NCBI RefSeq assembly: GCF_027257845.1
Contig: NZ_JAPVOT010000002.1
Coordinates: 248,001-312,000 of the forward strand
Reading direction: 5' to 3'
Origin: Alteromonas sp. BMJM2
GTDB taxonomy: Bacteria > Pseudomonadota > Gammaproteobacteria > Enterobacterales > Alteromonadaceae
DNA: 64,000 nt
Positions 9,351 through 16,983 of the stretch are shown here, in pieces. Every line of letters starts with the position of its first letter. Positions within the stretch are counted from its first letter, which is position 1. Under the pieces are notes generated by a model. It was not told the DNA's origin. It did not search any database and saw nothing but the letters and a program-made list of their open reading frames with translations. The translations under genes were made by a program, and so were the position numbers.

Positions 9351-10055
9351 TTAGTGTCCGTAAATTAAAGAATGCGTAGACTGCAAAACGTTTTTAGTAA
9401 TGTTTTCTGGCAATGTGCTGAGTACTTCACCTAAATCAGGCTTTCTACCTTTTAAATTGTGGCAGTCGGAGGCCACATATTTCGCTGTTCCATCATTTAA
9501 CAGTGAATGCGCCATTTTTTGTACATCGTCTCCAAATTTACCCGTTAGTGAGCTGGCGGTAATTTGAAAAGGGCATCCTAAATCAATAAATGGTTGAAGC
9601 TTTTTAGGGTTATCAACAAACGTTCTATTTCGCTCTGGGTGCACAATAATAGGAGTGCAGTTATTCGCTAATAGCCACTTTACTAAATTGTCGCTTCCAA
9701 AAGGCACGTCTTGCCGAGGAAACTCTAGCAAAAATACGTTTTTCCCTGATGCTGTAGTAAGCCAGGGAATATCGTTATTAGATATTAGCTGCATGACTTC
9801 AGGGCCTATCCTTACTTCTGCGGCAAGCTTAAGCTCGATAGGCAGCCCTTCTTTTTTTACCACAGTTTCGAATTTGGCAAAATGCTTGAGTAGGTCTGCT
9901 TTGGTGTTGTTGAAACGCCCAGGTTGGATATGAGGAGTCAATATTTGTGTAGTTACGCCTTGCGACACAGCAACAGCAAGCATTTCAAGACTTTCGTCGA
10001 GGGTTTGTGCACCATCGTCTACTCCCGGCAAAATATGGCTGTGTATATCAATCAT
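9351..10055 (-). CDS. PHP-domain protein tyrosine phosphatase, CpsB/CapC/YwqE type
   Basis: About 235 residues beginning MIDIHSHILPGVDDGAQTL, the metal-binding HxH motif of the PHP family, with further conserved blocks ILTPH, LEFPRQ, PIIVHPERN and ASDCHN. These manganese-dependent phosphatases dephosphorylate the BY-kinase that controls chain length in Wzx/Wzy capsule synthesis. No BY-kinase is in the window. The ATG at 10055 fits the family N-terminus and has a GGGTG-like site 8 nt upstream; an upstream ATG at 10073 is an alternative. It is the first gene of the minus-strand polysaccharide operon and lies just behind the terminator that follows the lasso precursor. Confidence 0.85.
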   Translation of the reverse strand: MIDIHSHILPGVDDGAQTLDESLEMLAVAVSQGVTTQILTPHIQPGRFNNTKADLLKHFAKFETVVKKEGLPIELKLAAEVRIGPEVMQLISNNDIPWLTTASGKNVFLLEFPRQDVPFGSDNLVKWLLANNCTPIIVHPERNRTFVDNPKKLQPFIDLGCPFQITASSLTGKFGDDVQKMAHSLLNDGTAKYVASDCHNLKGRKPDLGEVLSTLPENITKNVLQSTHSLIYGH

Positions 10056-10090
10056 CCATCTACACCCAAACATCTACTTCTGTCGAATAA

Positions 10091-10113
10091 AAAGCCTTCA
10101 TATAGAAGGCTTT
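10091..10113 (-). terminator. Intrinsic terminator after the lasso precursor gene
   Basis: A perfect 9-bp stem (AAAGCCTTC / GAAGGCTTT, 5-nt loop), extended by flanking CGAAT/ATTCG, is followed on the minus strand by a T-rich run. It sits between the precursor stop (10158) and the start of the polysaccharide operon (10055), so it would separate a short PEP-CTERM-precursor transcript from the operon or allow only partial readthrough. Confidence 0.8.
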
Positions 10114-10157
10114 ATTCGGAGTCGTTATTCAGTAAAAATTACTAACGGCTACCAGCA

Positions 10158-10310
10158 CTATCCTTCGAACGGATTACGCTTTGTATGTCCGCCTTGTTCA
10201 TCAGGAATGCTTCCTGAAAACCCTTTTGTAAGTTCTGCTAGCGTTCCAGGGTTTTCGATAACCGGCTTTTTATACGCTTTTTTACTGTGTTGATTTGTCT
10301 GATTATTCAT
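10158..10310 (-). CDS. Lasso peptide precursor (A gene)
   Basis: A 50-codon gene, ATG at 10310, stop TAG at 10158-10160, with an AGGG site about 10 nt upstream. Residues 13-30 read YKKPVIENPGTLAELTKG, which fits the lasso leader pattern Y-x-x-P-x-(L/I)-x3-G-x5-T-x with the near-invariant Thr at the penultimate leader position (T28). Cleavage after K29 gives a 21-residue core starting G-F-S-G-S-I-P-D-E and ending N-P-F-E-G. Gly1 can close a macrolactam with Asp8 or Glu9, both within the accepted ring sizes of 7-9. All four processing functions (B1, B2, cyclase, ABC exporter) lie within 6 kb. The gene follows a PEP-CTERM-like gene by 22 nt and precedes a terminator. Motif match is seen directly; product structure is inferred. 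Confidence 0.87.
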   Translation of the reverse strand: MNNQTNQHSKKAYKKPVIENPGTLAELTKGFSGSIPDEQGGHTKRNPFEG

Positions 10311-10332
10311 TGTTACCAATCCCTAAATAAAA

Positions 10333-11007
10333 TTATGCTTTGTTCAGTACTTTCGAAGAACGACGTACTGCAATGAGTAACCCGCATATCATGATTGCTA
10401 GTGTGCTAGGCGCTGGTACGGTAACTTGGTCTACGTCTGCGAAGAACACAACTTCTTGTCCCGACTGCACTGGGGCAGAAAAATCTACAGTTAGTGTATA
10501 GAACAGATCGCCAAAAGCAGGGTCGACTTGGTCTGAATAAAAACCGACTGCGCCAGCAAATTGAGTAACAAACGCTAACCCATTTCCTGAGCCCGGAGTA
10601 TATTCAGGTCCGCCATCGTTTTCTGAAAGAACATCGAAAACAAAGCCAGAAGAAAGCCCATTTAAGATAAGGCTTGTAATACCAACGCTGTTAAAGTTAT
10701 TAAGCACCCAGTCGCCATAAAAAATGCCGTTATCAATAGCGCCAAGTGTATAGCCTGCTTGAGACAATTCCCATTCGCCGTCGACAAAGGCTCTTCCTGA
10801 TCTGCCCTCTGCAGCAACAGGTGTTAAACCACCATTGTCTGCTACCAATTGCCAAAGGGCCGAGCTAGACGTGTTGTCTTCATAGTTGATAGTTACTTCT
10901 AGCCCAACCATATCGGCACCAGTTGCGGGGCTAGTAACAATTAAAGACGCGTGCACAGCGTTAGTTAAAGCTAACAAAGATAAAGTCAAAATAAGTTTGC
11001 GAATCAT
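10333..11007 (-). CDS. Secreted PEP-CTERM-like sorting-domain protein
   Basis: 224 residues with a signal peptide (MIRKLILTLSLLALTNAVHA) and a C-terminal tripartite tail from residue 197: VPAPS, a hydrophobic helix, then RR and basic residues. This is the VPAPST variant of the PEP-CTERM signal recognised by exosortase-type sorting enzymes; no exosortase is in the window. The body is Gly/Asp/Ser-rich without cysteine pairs and has no recognisable catalytic motif. PEP-CTERM proteins commonly accompany exopolysaccharide loci. The stop codon is 22 nt from the lasso precursor start on the same strand, so both are probably on one transcript. Whether it has a role in lasso biology is unknown. Confidence 0.75.
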   Translation of the reverse strand: MIRKLILTLSLLALTNAVHASLIVTSPATGADMVGLEVTINYEDNTSSSALWQLVADNGGLTPVAAEGRSGRAFVDGEWELSQAGYTLGAIDNGIFYGDWVLNNFNSVGITSLILNGLSSGFVFDVLSENDGGPEYTPGSGNGLAFVTQFAGAVGFYSDQVDPAFGDLFYTLTVDFSAPVQSGQEVVFFADVDQVTVPAPSTLAIMICGLLIAVRRSSKVLNKA

Positions 11008-11316
11008 ATTACGGATCCCTGTAAAAAGTGGTGAAATTTAACGCAAGTGTGCATTAGTACTAAAGACTAAGCAAAATACGATCCATGTAAAATAAACTTA
11101 ACTATTACAGTGGCTTATGTTTTTTTAGATAAGGCGGTGATAAGGCTTAATTTGTCACTGTAAAAAAACCTAACAAAAACTGCAGGTCAAAAGTGAACAA
11201 ATTAATGTAGAAAAAGTGTTAACTGAGCACGCAAGATAACATGAGAAAAGTTCGTTGCAAATTACGTTTTTAGCAATCAGAGTATAAGCACTTATTGAAA
11301 AGGTTATACTATCACT
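11008..11316. promoter_or_regulatory. Divergent promoter region of PEP-CTERM/precursor and cyclase genes
   Basis: This 309-bp AT-rich spacer separates the two divergent lasso-cluster transcripts. On + a TATACT hexamer at 11305-11310 ends six bases before the cyclase GTG; no good -35 partner lies 16-18 bp upstream. No further gene or clear operator was seen. Confidence 0.45.
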
Positions 11317-13251
11317 GTGTCGCAATCTAATGCTTATGTAATATTATTTGGCCGCAATTCAAAGGCTTCTGAAGCATACGTGGCCTTAAAGATGTCCGAA
11401 AACTCAGCTTTCAACGGCCATCACGTTACCGCCATTTCACCTCCTCAGTTTTCTCAAACGGTGAGGTTTTTGGCCTTTAATCGGCTTGGTAATGATAATA
11501 ATACTAAATTTAGTGATGGAGTATATTTTGATGGTTGTGAAAAAAATGTTGCACTGTCAAAGGGCAGTTGTGCACTAAATTGGCAAATTGAGGAAAATAG
11601 CCCGTTTTTCATTGCCTCTTATTTGCGACATTGTGCAAATTTGGCTGTAAAGAATCTCGACAATGGCAAATTAAACCTCATTGGCAGTGATGTTGCCTCA
11701 AACCTAAGTGAGCTAGGCAGTAATTACAGGGCCGCTGCGCCAGCTGATAATGGCGAAAACATATTGTTAGCAACATCGCCTTTTAATCCGCAAACATTAT
11801 TTTATGCAGAGATAACACAGTTTCCAAAAACCTACATTATAAGTTCTTCTATAGAAGCAATTTTAAGTGTTGTTGAGCCCAAATTAAGTAAAGTTGCATT
11901 AAGCTTTTGGTTAGCTGGTAGGCCCGACCCTAACTTGTCGCTTTACAGTAATGTACACCAGGTACCGCAAGGTGGGTTTACTGTACTCTCTACCACTAAT
12001 GCGGTAAAGCAGGGGGTGTACTGGGATATAGACGCGCAAACCAGCAGCTGTAATGCGCCACTGTCTTCTAATGCTAACCAAAAAAAGCTGTATAACCTTT
12101 TGCAACACAGTGTTGATGCATTGCTTCCTAAAAACAAAGATGAAAACGCTGTATTTTGTCAATTAAGTGGGGGAATGGATTCTACCTCTGTACTGGCTAT
12201 TACCCATCAAGTAAGGCAGCAACGGGATGTAAAGATTAACAGTATTTCCCATTTATATAAAAATACAGAAAGCGCCGATGAGCAAAGTAATATAAAAGCA
12301 ATGCTTAACGCTTATCCAGCAACGAATAGCCACTTTTTAGAATTAGACAATTTTGTAGATCATTCCTTTTCAAGCCTATACCCATCTCATCCGCAGAGCC
12401 CAGGTATTGTGCTGTCTCCAAAATATCATGCCGAAGCAAACCTAATGAAAGCCACTAATGCCACCACCATGTTTACTGGCAACGGAGGCGATGAAATGTT
12501 TTGGGGGCACAGCTTAGCGTATTTCGACCGGCTTACTGGTGGAGATTGGAAGGTCATTAATGAAGTGATAAGCAGTGCAAAAAAACTAAATTTACCTATA
12601 GTAAAAGCGCTTAGAAGTGTATTTTTAGGCCCACTGAAGCAGTATGTTAAATCGACATTGAGCGGTTCGCATTTTGAAGATAGATTGGCTGCTTTTGTCC
12701 TACCCAGTTGGCTTACAGATAAGGCAAAAGAACTTATTGCTAATGCTGAGCAGCGCCCTAATCCTTTTGCTGGCGATAAACACAATTTAGCACGCTATGC
12801 GCGTTATGAAGGTTTGTTTCAAACGTCTACATTTAATCCGATGCGGTCGTATCAAGCGGTGTTCGATAACTACGGCCTTGATGTAAAACACCCGCTATTT
12901 AATTCGCACATTGCTCAATTTAGTTTTGAAGTGCCGCAACATCAGCATATTAGCGGAGAATTTCCCAAGTTATTACTTCGCCAAACCATGAACAATTATT
13001 TACCTGAACAAGTATGCTGGAATCAAAAGAAAACCGTGTTCGACCGCCACTTTGCAAACTTATTGGTGAATAACAAAAAAGAAGTGCGTAAATTACTTGA
13101 GCATGAGGGTCTTGCAGATCTGGGCCTAGTTGATAACAGCAAAGTATTAAAAGCGTTCGATACTGTTATGGCGAGTAAAGCGCCTAGCCTGCAGGTAGAT
13201 TTGCTTTACGCAATTTTAGTTCAGTCGTGGTATCAGACTCACATAGCTTAA
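11317..13251 (+). CDS. Lasso cyclase (asparagine-synthetase-like, C protein)
   Basis: 644 residues. The ATP-pyrophosphatase motif SGGMDSTS is at residues 284-291 and a second synthetase-domain block TGNGGDEMFWGH at about 387-398. The N-terminal Ntn-type domain (YVILFGRN...) lacks the Cys2 required for glutamine hydrolysis, as in lasso cyclases, which adenylate the ring Asp/Glu of the precursor and close the amide with Gly1. Start: a GTG without Shine-Dalgarno sequence; an in-frame TGA at 11296 rules out an upstream extension. It is divergent from the precursor transcript and convergent with B2 (56 nt apart). Alternative: an exopolysaccharide-associated amidotransferase, made unlikely by the missing Cys2 and by the adjacent B1, B2 and precursor. 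Confidence 0.87.
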   Translation: MSQSNAYVILFGRNSKASEAYVALKMSENSAFNGHHVTAISPPQFSQTVRFLAFNRLGNDNNTKFSDGVYFDGCEKNVALSKGSCALNWQIEENSPFFIASYLRHCANLAVKNLDNGKLNLIGSDVASNLSELGSNYRAAAPADNGENILLATSPFNPQTLFYAEITQFPKTYIISSSIEAILSVVEPKLSKVALSFWLAGRPDPNLSLYSNVHQVPQGGFTVLSTTNAVKQGVYWDIDAQTSSCNAPLSSNANQKKLYNLLQHSVDALLPKNKDENAVFCQLSGGMDSTSVLAITHQVRQQRDVKINSISHLYKNTESADEQSNIKAMLNAYPATNSHFLELDNFVDHSFSSLYPSHPQSPGIVLSPKYHAEANLMKATNATTMFTGNGGDEMFWGHSLAYFDRLTGGDWKVINEVISSAKKLNLPIVKALRSVFLGPLKQYVKSTLSGSHFEDRLAAFVLPSWLTDKAKELIANAEQRPNPFAGDKHNLARYARYEGLFQTSTFNPMRSYQAVFDNYGLDVKHPLFNSHIAQFSFEVPQHQHISGEFPKLLLRQTMNNYLPEQVCWNQKKTVFDRHFANLLVNNKKEVRKLLEHEGLADLGLVDNSKVLKAFDTVMASKAPSLQVDLLYAILVQSWYQTHIA

Positions 13252-13307
13252 AATAGCGCTCTCTCGGTATTCTCTTTAAATCGTAAAATTTAACTTAGAA
13301 TTTCACA

Positions 13308-13772
13308 TCATAAATTTAAAATGTGTTGAGATACCGATTGAGTATCGGTTATCTCTTTATATTGCACAATATTGTCTGCGGTGTCGTTAATAAGCTCGTC
13401 GTAAAGCGTAAGCCAAGCGTGCGCATCTAGCTTACCTTCTGTATTTATTTTTACGCCAATGCAAATAGAGGGAAATATGATGTGCTGCTGCAGCATGTTT
13501 TTGAGTGCTAAACATCTGTGCATGCAATTGAAATTAATAGGAATGTGTCTTCTTACGCAGTTTATGTGCCTGTGCAGCTCGAGTGCTAACGCTACGTCGG
13601 CTTGTTTTTTTTCACTACTAACAGTGTGCCGGCTACTGGTTGGCGAGGAAGATTTAGCGCTGAGATGGTGTTTCCAGCGATTAAACGATACATGCCCAAC
13701 TACAATGCGCCATTTTGTTAACGTGTATAAAGCTTTCATTAGCAGAAGAGGGCTGTAGTTCTTAATATTCAT
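13308..13772 (-). CDS. Lasso peptide B2 leader peptidase (transglutaminase-like)
   Basis: 154 residues of the Transglut_core3 / lasso B2 type. The catalytic region reads NCMHRCLALKNML (Cys83 by alignment to the C-x-x-R-(S/A)-L-A-L block, Cys87 being the alternative), followed by ICIGVKIN and KLDAHAWL, giving His118; an acidic residue soon after completes the triad. B2 proteins cut the leader from the core of the precursor in an ATP-dependent partnership with the cyclase. The start ATG overlaps the B1 stop by one base (TAATG), so translation is coupled. The length is normal for stand-alone B2. Confidence 0.85.
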   Translation of the reverse strand: MNIKNYSPLLLMKALYTLTKWRIVVGHVSFNRWKHHLSAKSSSPTSSRHTVSSEKKQADVALALELHRHINCVRRHIPINFNCMHRCLALKNMLQQHIIFPSICIGVKINTEGKLDAHAWLTLYDELINDTADNIVQYKEITDTQSVSQHILNL

Positions 13773-14050
13773 TAATCAACTGAATACACAAGCTGTTTGT
13801 CTAACAGCGTAGCTAGCAACGCATGCAAGTCGGCTTCAACTTCAGACTCTTTTGCGTCGTATTGTGAGCAAATAGCGTTAACAATTTCGTCAGTTGAACT
13901 CCCTAACCTTACTAGTTCAACCATGTCTGCAGCCACTTCATTAAGCGTATAGTACTGGCCGTTATTTACATCCAAAATAACCATCTCTTCTGATACTTTT
14001 TGCACTAATGCACTTTCTGCTAGTTTCACCGCATTTGGCTTATTTGGCAT
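13772..14050 (-). CDS. Lasso peptide B1 / PqqD-like leader-recognition protein
   Basis: 92 residues forming a complete PqqD-like RiPP recognition element. Visible blocks are the strand EEMVILDVNNGQYYTLNEVAADM and the helix DEIVNAICSQYDAKESEVEADL. It would bind the YxxP part of the precursor leader and present it to B2. A strong GGGAGGAG ribosome site lies upstream. In McjB of microcin J25 this module is fused to the peptidase; here it is separate, as in Gram-positive clusters. It is 53 nt after the ABC exporter and overlaps B2 by one base. Confidence 0.87.
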   Translation of the reverse strand: MPNKPNAVKLAESALVQKVSEEMVILDVNNGQYYTLNEVAADMVELVRLGSSTDEIVNAICSQYDAKESEVEADLHALLATLLDKQLVYSVD

Positions 14051-14100
14051 ATATTGTCGCTCCTCCCATCTTTTGTCTTACTGCTCTGCGTAAGCTACTT

Positions 14101-14137
14101 TCTTTAATTGATTGTCTTTAATTGATTGTCTTTAATT
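14101..14137. repeat. 14-bp tandem repeat at the 3' end of the ABC exporter gene
   Basis: TCTTTAATTGATTG is repeated exactly at 14101-14114 and 14115-14128, followed by a partial third copy to 14137. The repeats contain the last codons and stop of the exporter gene. Since 14 is not a multiple of 3, gain or loss of a copy would change the C-terminal residues or stop position. Confidence 0.85.
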
Positions 14138-15759
14138 TGATAAACGGCATCTGCAGCTTCTGTTAACGAGTGATCGTGGGTAACAACAATAACGGTATGC
14201 TCGAAAAGTTGTGTTTGTAGAAGATCAAAAAATTCCGCTCTTCCTTGACTGTCAGCATACGAGGTTGGCTCATCAAAAATAATAACTTTAGACTCCAGTA
14301 ACAAAGCGCGTGCTAAAGACACTTTCTGACGCTGACCTGCAGATAGTAAAACCCCATTGTCTCCTACTTGTGTTTCATAAGCATTTTCAAGGGCGGTTAT
14401 GAAGCGGTCGGCACCCGCACGTTTTGCTGCGTCTATAGCTTCCTCTTTACTTGTCTGTGGTCTTCCATACGCAATATTTTCGTATACTGATCCGTGGCAT
14501 AAAGCCACATCTTGAGAAACCAACGCTATGTGGCTTCTTAATGAAGCTAAGTTGCAATCTTGAATATCTTGCCCGTCAATAAATATGTTGCCGCTTTGCG
14601 GTTGTATAAAACGCATCAATAGATGAAGAAGTGTGGTTTTGCCTGCGCCGTTATCACCAATTATAACGCTCACACTTTTACCCTTAAACTCAGCGTTCAC
14701 ATTGTGTAATAAAGGTATTGATTGCTCGTGCTTAAAGCTTAGCGATGAAAGTTTGATATCACCATGTTTAAAGTTGAGTATTTTTCCTAAATCGTTGGTG
14801 GCCTCTGGTGCAATAGCGAATACATCGATAATACGAGTAGATGCTCCATCTGCCTGCTGATATTGACCGTAAGAGGCGGCAAGATTACTCATCGGTTTTG
14901 CAAATAGTAGCCCGTACATTAATAAGGTAATTAAATCAGGAATACTCAAATCGCCCGAGCGATAGTGAGCGATACTTGCCAAAATAATAAAAACAATGCC
15001 CATAGAAATTATCATTTGAATAACGGGTGATAACAATGCCTGTAAATGGAATTGGTTTTTACGTAGCGAAAGCATTTGTTTTGTACTGTGTTTAAATTTA
15101 TCGCTTTCAATTTTTTCACGGCCAAAGCTCTTTAGTAACTGTATGGTGCTAAAGTTTTCCGCGGCCTGGGCTACTAGATGAGCTTGTTGCTTAGTTGCCA
15201 TTTCTGAAATAGGACGCACCCTGCGACTTAACAGCTTCAGCATAATGAAAAATATGGGAACCGTAACCGCAATAAGCGACGCAAGGTAAATATTAATGCT
15301 GGCCATTAACACTAGGGCGCCTAATGCTATAAGCACGCTAGGCACCAAGCTGCTTAATATTCCCGATAAAAAGTATGCGACTACGTTTACGTCGTTGCTT
15401 ATTAGAGAAAGTATTTCACCTTTTTTTCTTCTGGAAAAGTAGCTAAGAGGAAGCATTTGTACGTGGTCATACAGCCTGCAGCTAAGTAGCGATAGAATAT
15501 TTGCGCCTATCATGTTTACGCGAAAGCTACATTGATAGCGAACTAAGGCTTGTAGCAAAATTAAGCCAATCCAGATAGCAACAATAGATGTTTGGCTAAT
15601 TCCAAATATTGTGGGCTTGTCGAGAACAACACTGGAAAACTGACCGATAAAATACGGAATAGCCAAGCTTACACCGCTTTCTAGCAGCATTAGAAAAAAG
15701 ACAAAAGCATATTTTTGTCTATAGGCTAGAACATATTCGCTAAAGTGCTTAATAAACAT
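14104..15759 (-). CDS. ABC exporter of the lasso cluster (D protein, McjD-like)
   Basis: 551 residues: a six-helix type IV/ABC_membrane domain (about residues 15-310) fused to an ATPase domain with Walker A GDNGAGKTT (368-376), signature LSAGQ (472-476) and Walker B VIIFDEP (492-498). No N-terminal C39 peptidase domain is present, as expected for lasso exporters whose leader is removed by B2. It would export the mature peptide and give self-immunity if the product is antibacterial. It is the first gene of the minus-strand D-B1-B2 operon. No convincing ribosome site was seen before the ATG. A tandem repeat overlaps the C-terminal codons. Confidence 0.87.
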   Translation of the reverse strand: MFIKHFSEYVLAYRQKYAFVFFLMLLESGVSLAIPYFIGQFSSVVLDKPTIFGISQTSIVAIWIGLILLQALVRYQCSFRVNMIGANILSLLSCRLYDHVQMLPLSYFSRRKKGEILSLISNDVNVVAYFLSGILSSLVPSVLIALGALVLMASINIYLASLIAVTVPIFFIMLKLLSRRVRPISEMATKQQAHLVAQAAENFSTIQLLKSFGREKIESDKFKHSTKQMLSLRKNQFHLQALLSPVIQMIISMGIVFIILASIAHYRSGDLSIPDLITLLMYGLLFAKPMSNLAASYGQYQQADGASTRIIDVFAIAPEATNDLGKILNFKHGDIKLSSLSFKHEQSIPLLHNVNAEFKGKSVSVIIGDNGAGKTTLLHLLMRFIQPQSGNIFIDGQDIQDCNLASLRSHIALVSQDVALCHGSVYENIAYGRPQTSKEEAIDAAKRAGADRFITALENAYETQVGDNGVLLSAGQRQKVSLARALLLESKVIIFDEPTSYADSQGRAEFFDLLQTQLFEHTVIVVTHDHSLTEAADAVYQIKDNQLKTIN

Positions 15760-15947
15760 AGTTTTTGCTACATGTGAAGCGGTAGAAGATTGCGACGAGG
15801 ATGTAATCTATATGATTACTAAAAAGAATATCACCAAAAACTTGGAGTTTATACGAGAATTTTATCGAATATCTATGCAAATCTATGTAATAACCTTATG
15901 CTATTGGCAGCTAAGAATTAATCTACATATTTTGCAGGTTTTCAGTT

Positions 15948-16964
15948 ATGCCGATGGCACTACGCAACGTTTTATTTTTCTGTGTACTTATCGTATCTTC
16001 ATCGGTTTCAGGGAAAGACAGTATAGATGTCGCAATAATAGAGACGCTTCCCGTAAACATTGTTACCGAATCACGCATTGCGTTTGAAGCTGAGTTACAG
16101 CGCTTGATGCCTGATAAAGATATCCACTTTCGCGTTTACAACGCTGAAGGTTCGGTAGAGCAAGCCGATGCGCTGTTATCTGACATGTTAGCCGAATCTA
16201 CCCCTGACCTTGTGGTGTCACTTGCAACCCTTGCTACCCGCGCAGTATTGAACAATGACGAGCTATTGCCTGTCCCCAAACTATTCATGGTGGTGTCTGA
16301 ACCGGTAACCGAAGGCATTGTTTCTACGTTTGGCGCGACTAGCGAACGCAATATTACCGGTGAATCCCATGTGGTAAATACCAAGGTGAAACTCGACATA
16401 TTAGACGGCGTGTTAGAGGCATCTCAGTCTGGTAAACCATTCAAAATCGCTTTACTTCATTCAACTTATCCATCCTCATTTAATGCCGCAAATGCGCTCT
16501 TAGCGCGACAAGCCGCTTACAAGAACATTGAGTTCATTCCTATTAAAACGCCTTATATTGCTAAAGAAGCTGGTTTAGAGGTAATGAAGGAAGACATTAT
16601 TAGCCTTTTGAATTCACAAGAAACCACCCTCGACGGTTATTGGCTTTCTGCAGGACCATTAATTGAAACGCCTAATTTAATAGCAGATATAAAAAAGCAG
16701 ACTGGATTGCTGCCTTTATTTGCCGAAAGTGTGTCGGCAGTGCAGGAGGGGGCGCTCATTGGCATTGTATCTCAGCCTAAAGATATTGGCGTATCTGCCG
16801 CTAATAAAGCTGAGCGAATTTTAGCGCTAGGTTCTTCACGCACTATACCAATAGAGCAAATTGAACATTTTACCGTGGCAGTCAATGTAACCACTGCTAT
16901 TAAATTGCAACTTCCCATACCCTCAAATTACCTGAAACTCTCTGAACAGCACGTTTATCAATAA
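15948..16964 (+). CDS. ABC-type substrate-binding protein (ABC_sub_bind family)
   Basis: 338 residues with a signal peptide ([22 protein letters not shown]) and the PF04392-like layout: [10 protein letters not shown], then [16 protein letters not shown], then a central [15 protein letters not shown] segment. Such periplasmic proteins bind small ligands. No ABC permease or ATPase follows; instead a membrane histidine kinase starts 19 nt downstream, so this protein probably acts as the ligand-sensing partner of the kinase. Ligand unknown. Confidence 0.75.
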   Translation: MPMALRNVLFFCVLIVSSSVSGKDSIDVAIIETLPVNIVTESRIAFEAELQRLMPDKDIHFRVYNAEGSVEQADALLSDMLAESTPDLVVSLATLATRAVLNNDELLPVPKLFMVVSEPVTEGIVSTFGATSERNITGESHVVNTKVKLDILDGVLEASQSGKPFKIALLHSTYPSSFNAANALLARQAAYKNIEFIPIKTPYIAKEAGLEVMKEDIISLLNSQETTLDGYWLSAGPLIETPNLIADIKKQTGLLPLFAESVSAVQEGALIGIVSQPKDIGVSAANKAERILALGSSRTIPIEQIEHFTVAVNVTTAIKLQLPIPSNYLKLSEQHVYQ

Positions 16965-16983
16965 GGTATGGATAAGAGTTAAT

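Noticed and set aside
12426..12785. 119-residue minus-strand frame opposite the lasso cyclase
   Set aside because: Antisense shadow of a well-supported gene with no recognisable domain.
11317..13251. True asparagine synthetase B
   Set aside because: The N-terminal Cys2 needed for glutamine hydrolysis is missing, and the gene is surrounded by lasso B1, B2, exporter and precursor genes.
13772..14050. Part of a PQQ biosynthesis cluster
   Set aside because: Only a PqqD-like fold is present; no PqqA, B, C or E genes are nearby and the lasso context explains it.
15812..16087. 91-residue plus-strand frame before the substrate-binding protein
   Set aside because: Overlaps the signal-peptide region of the better supported gene at 15948 in another frame.
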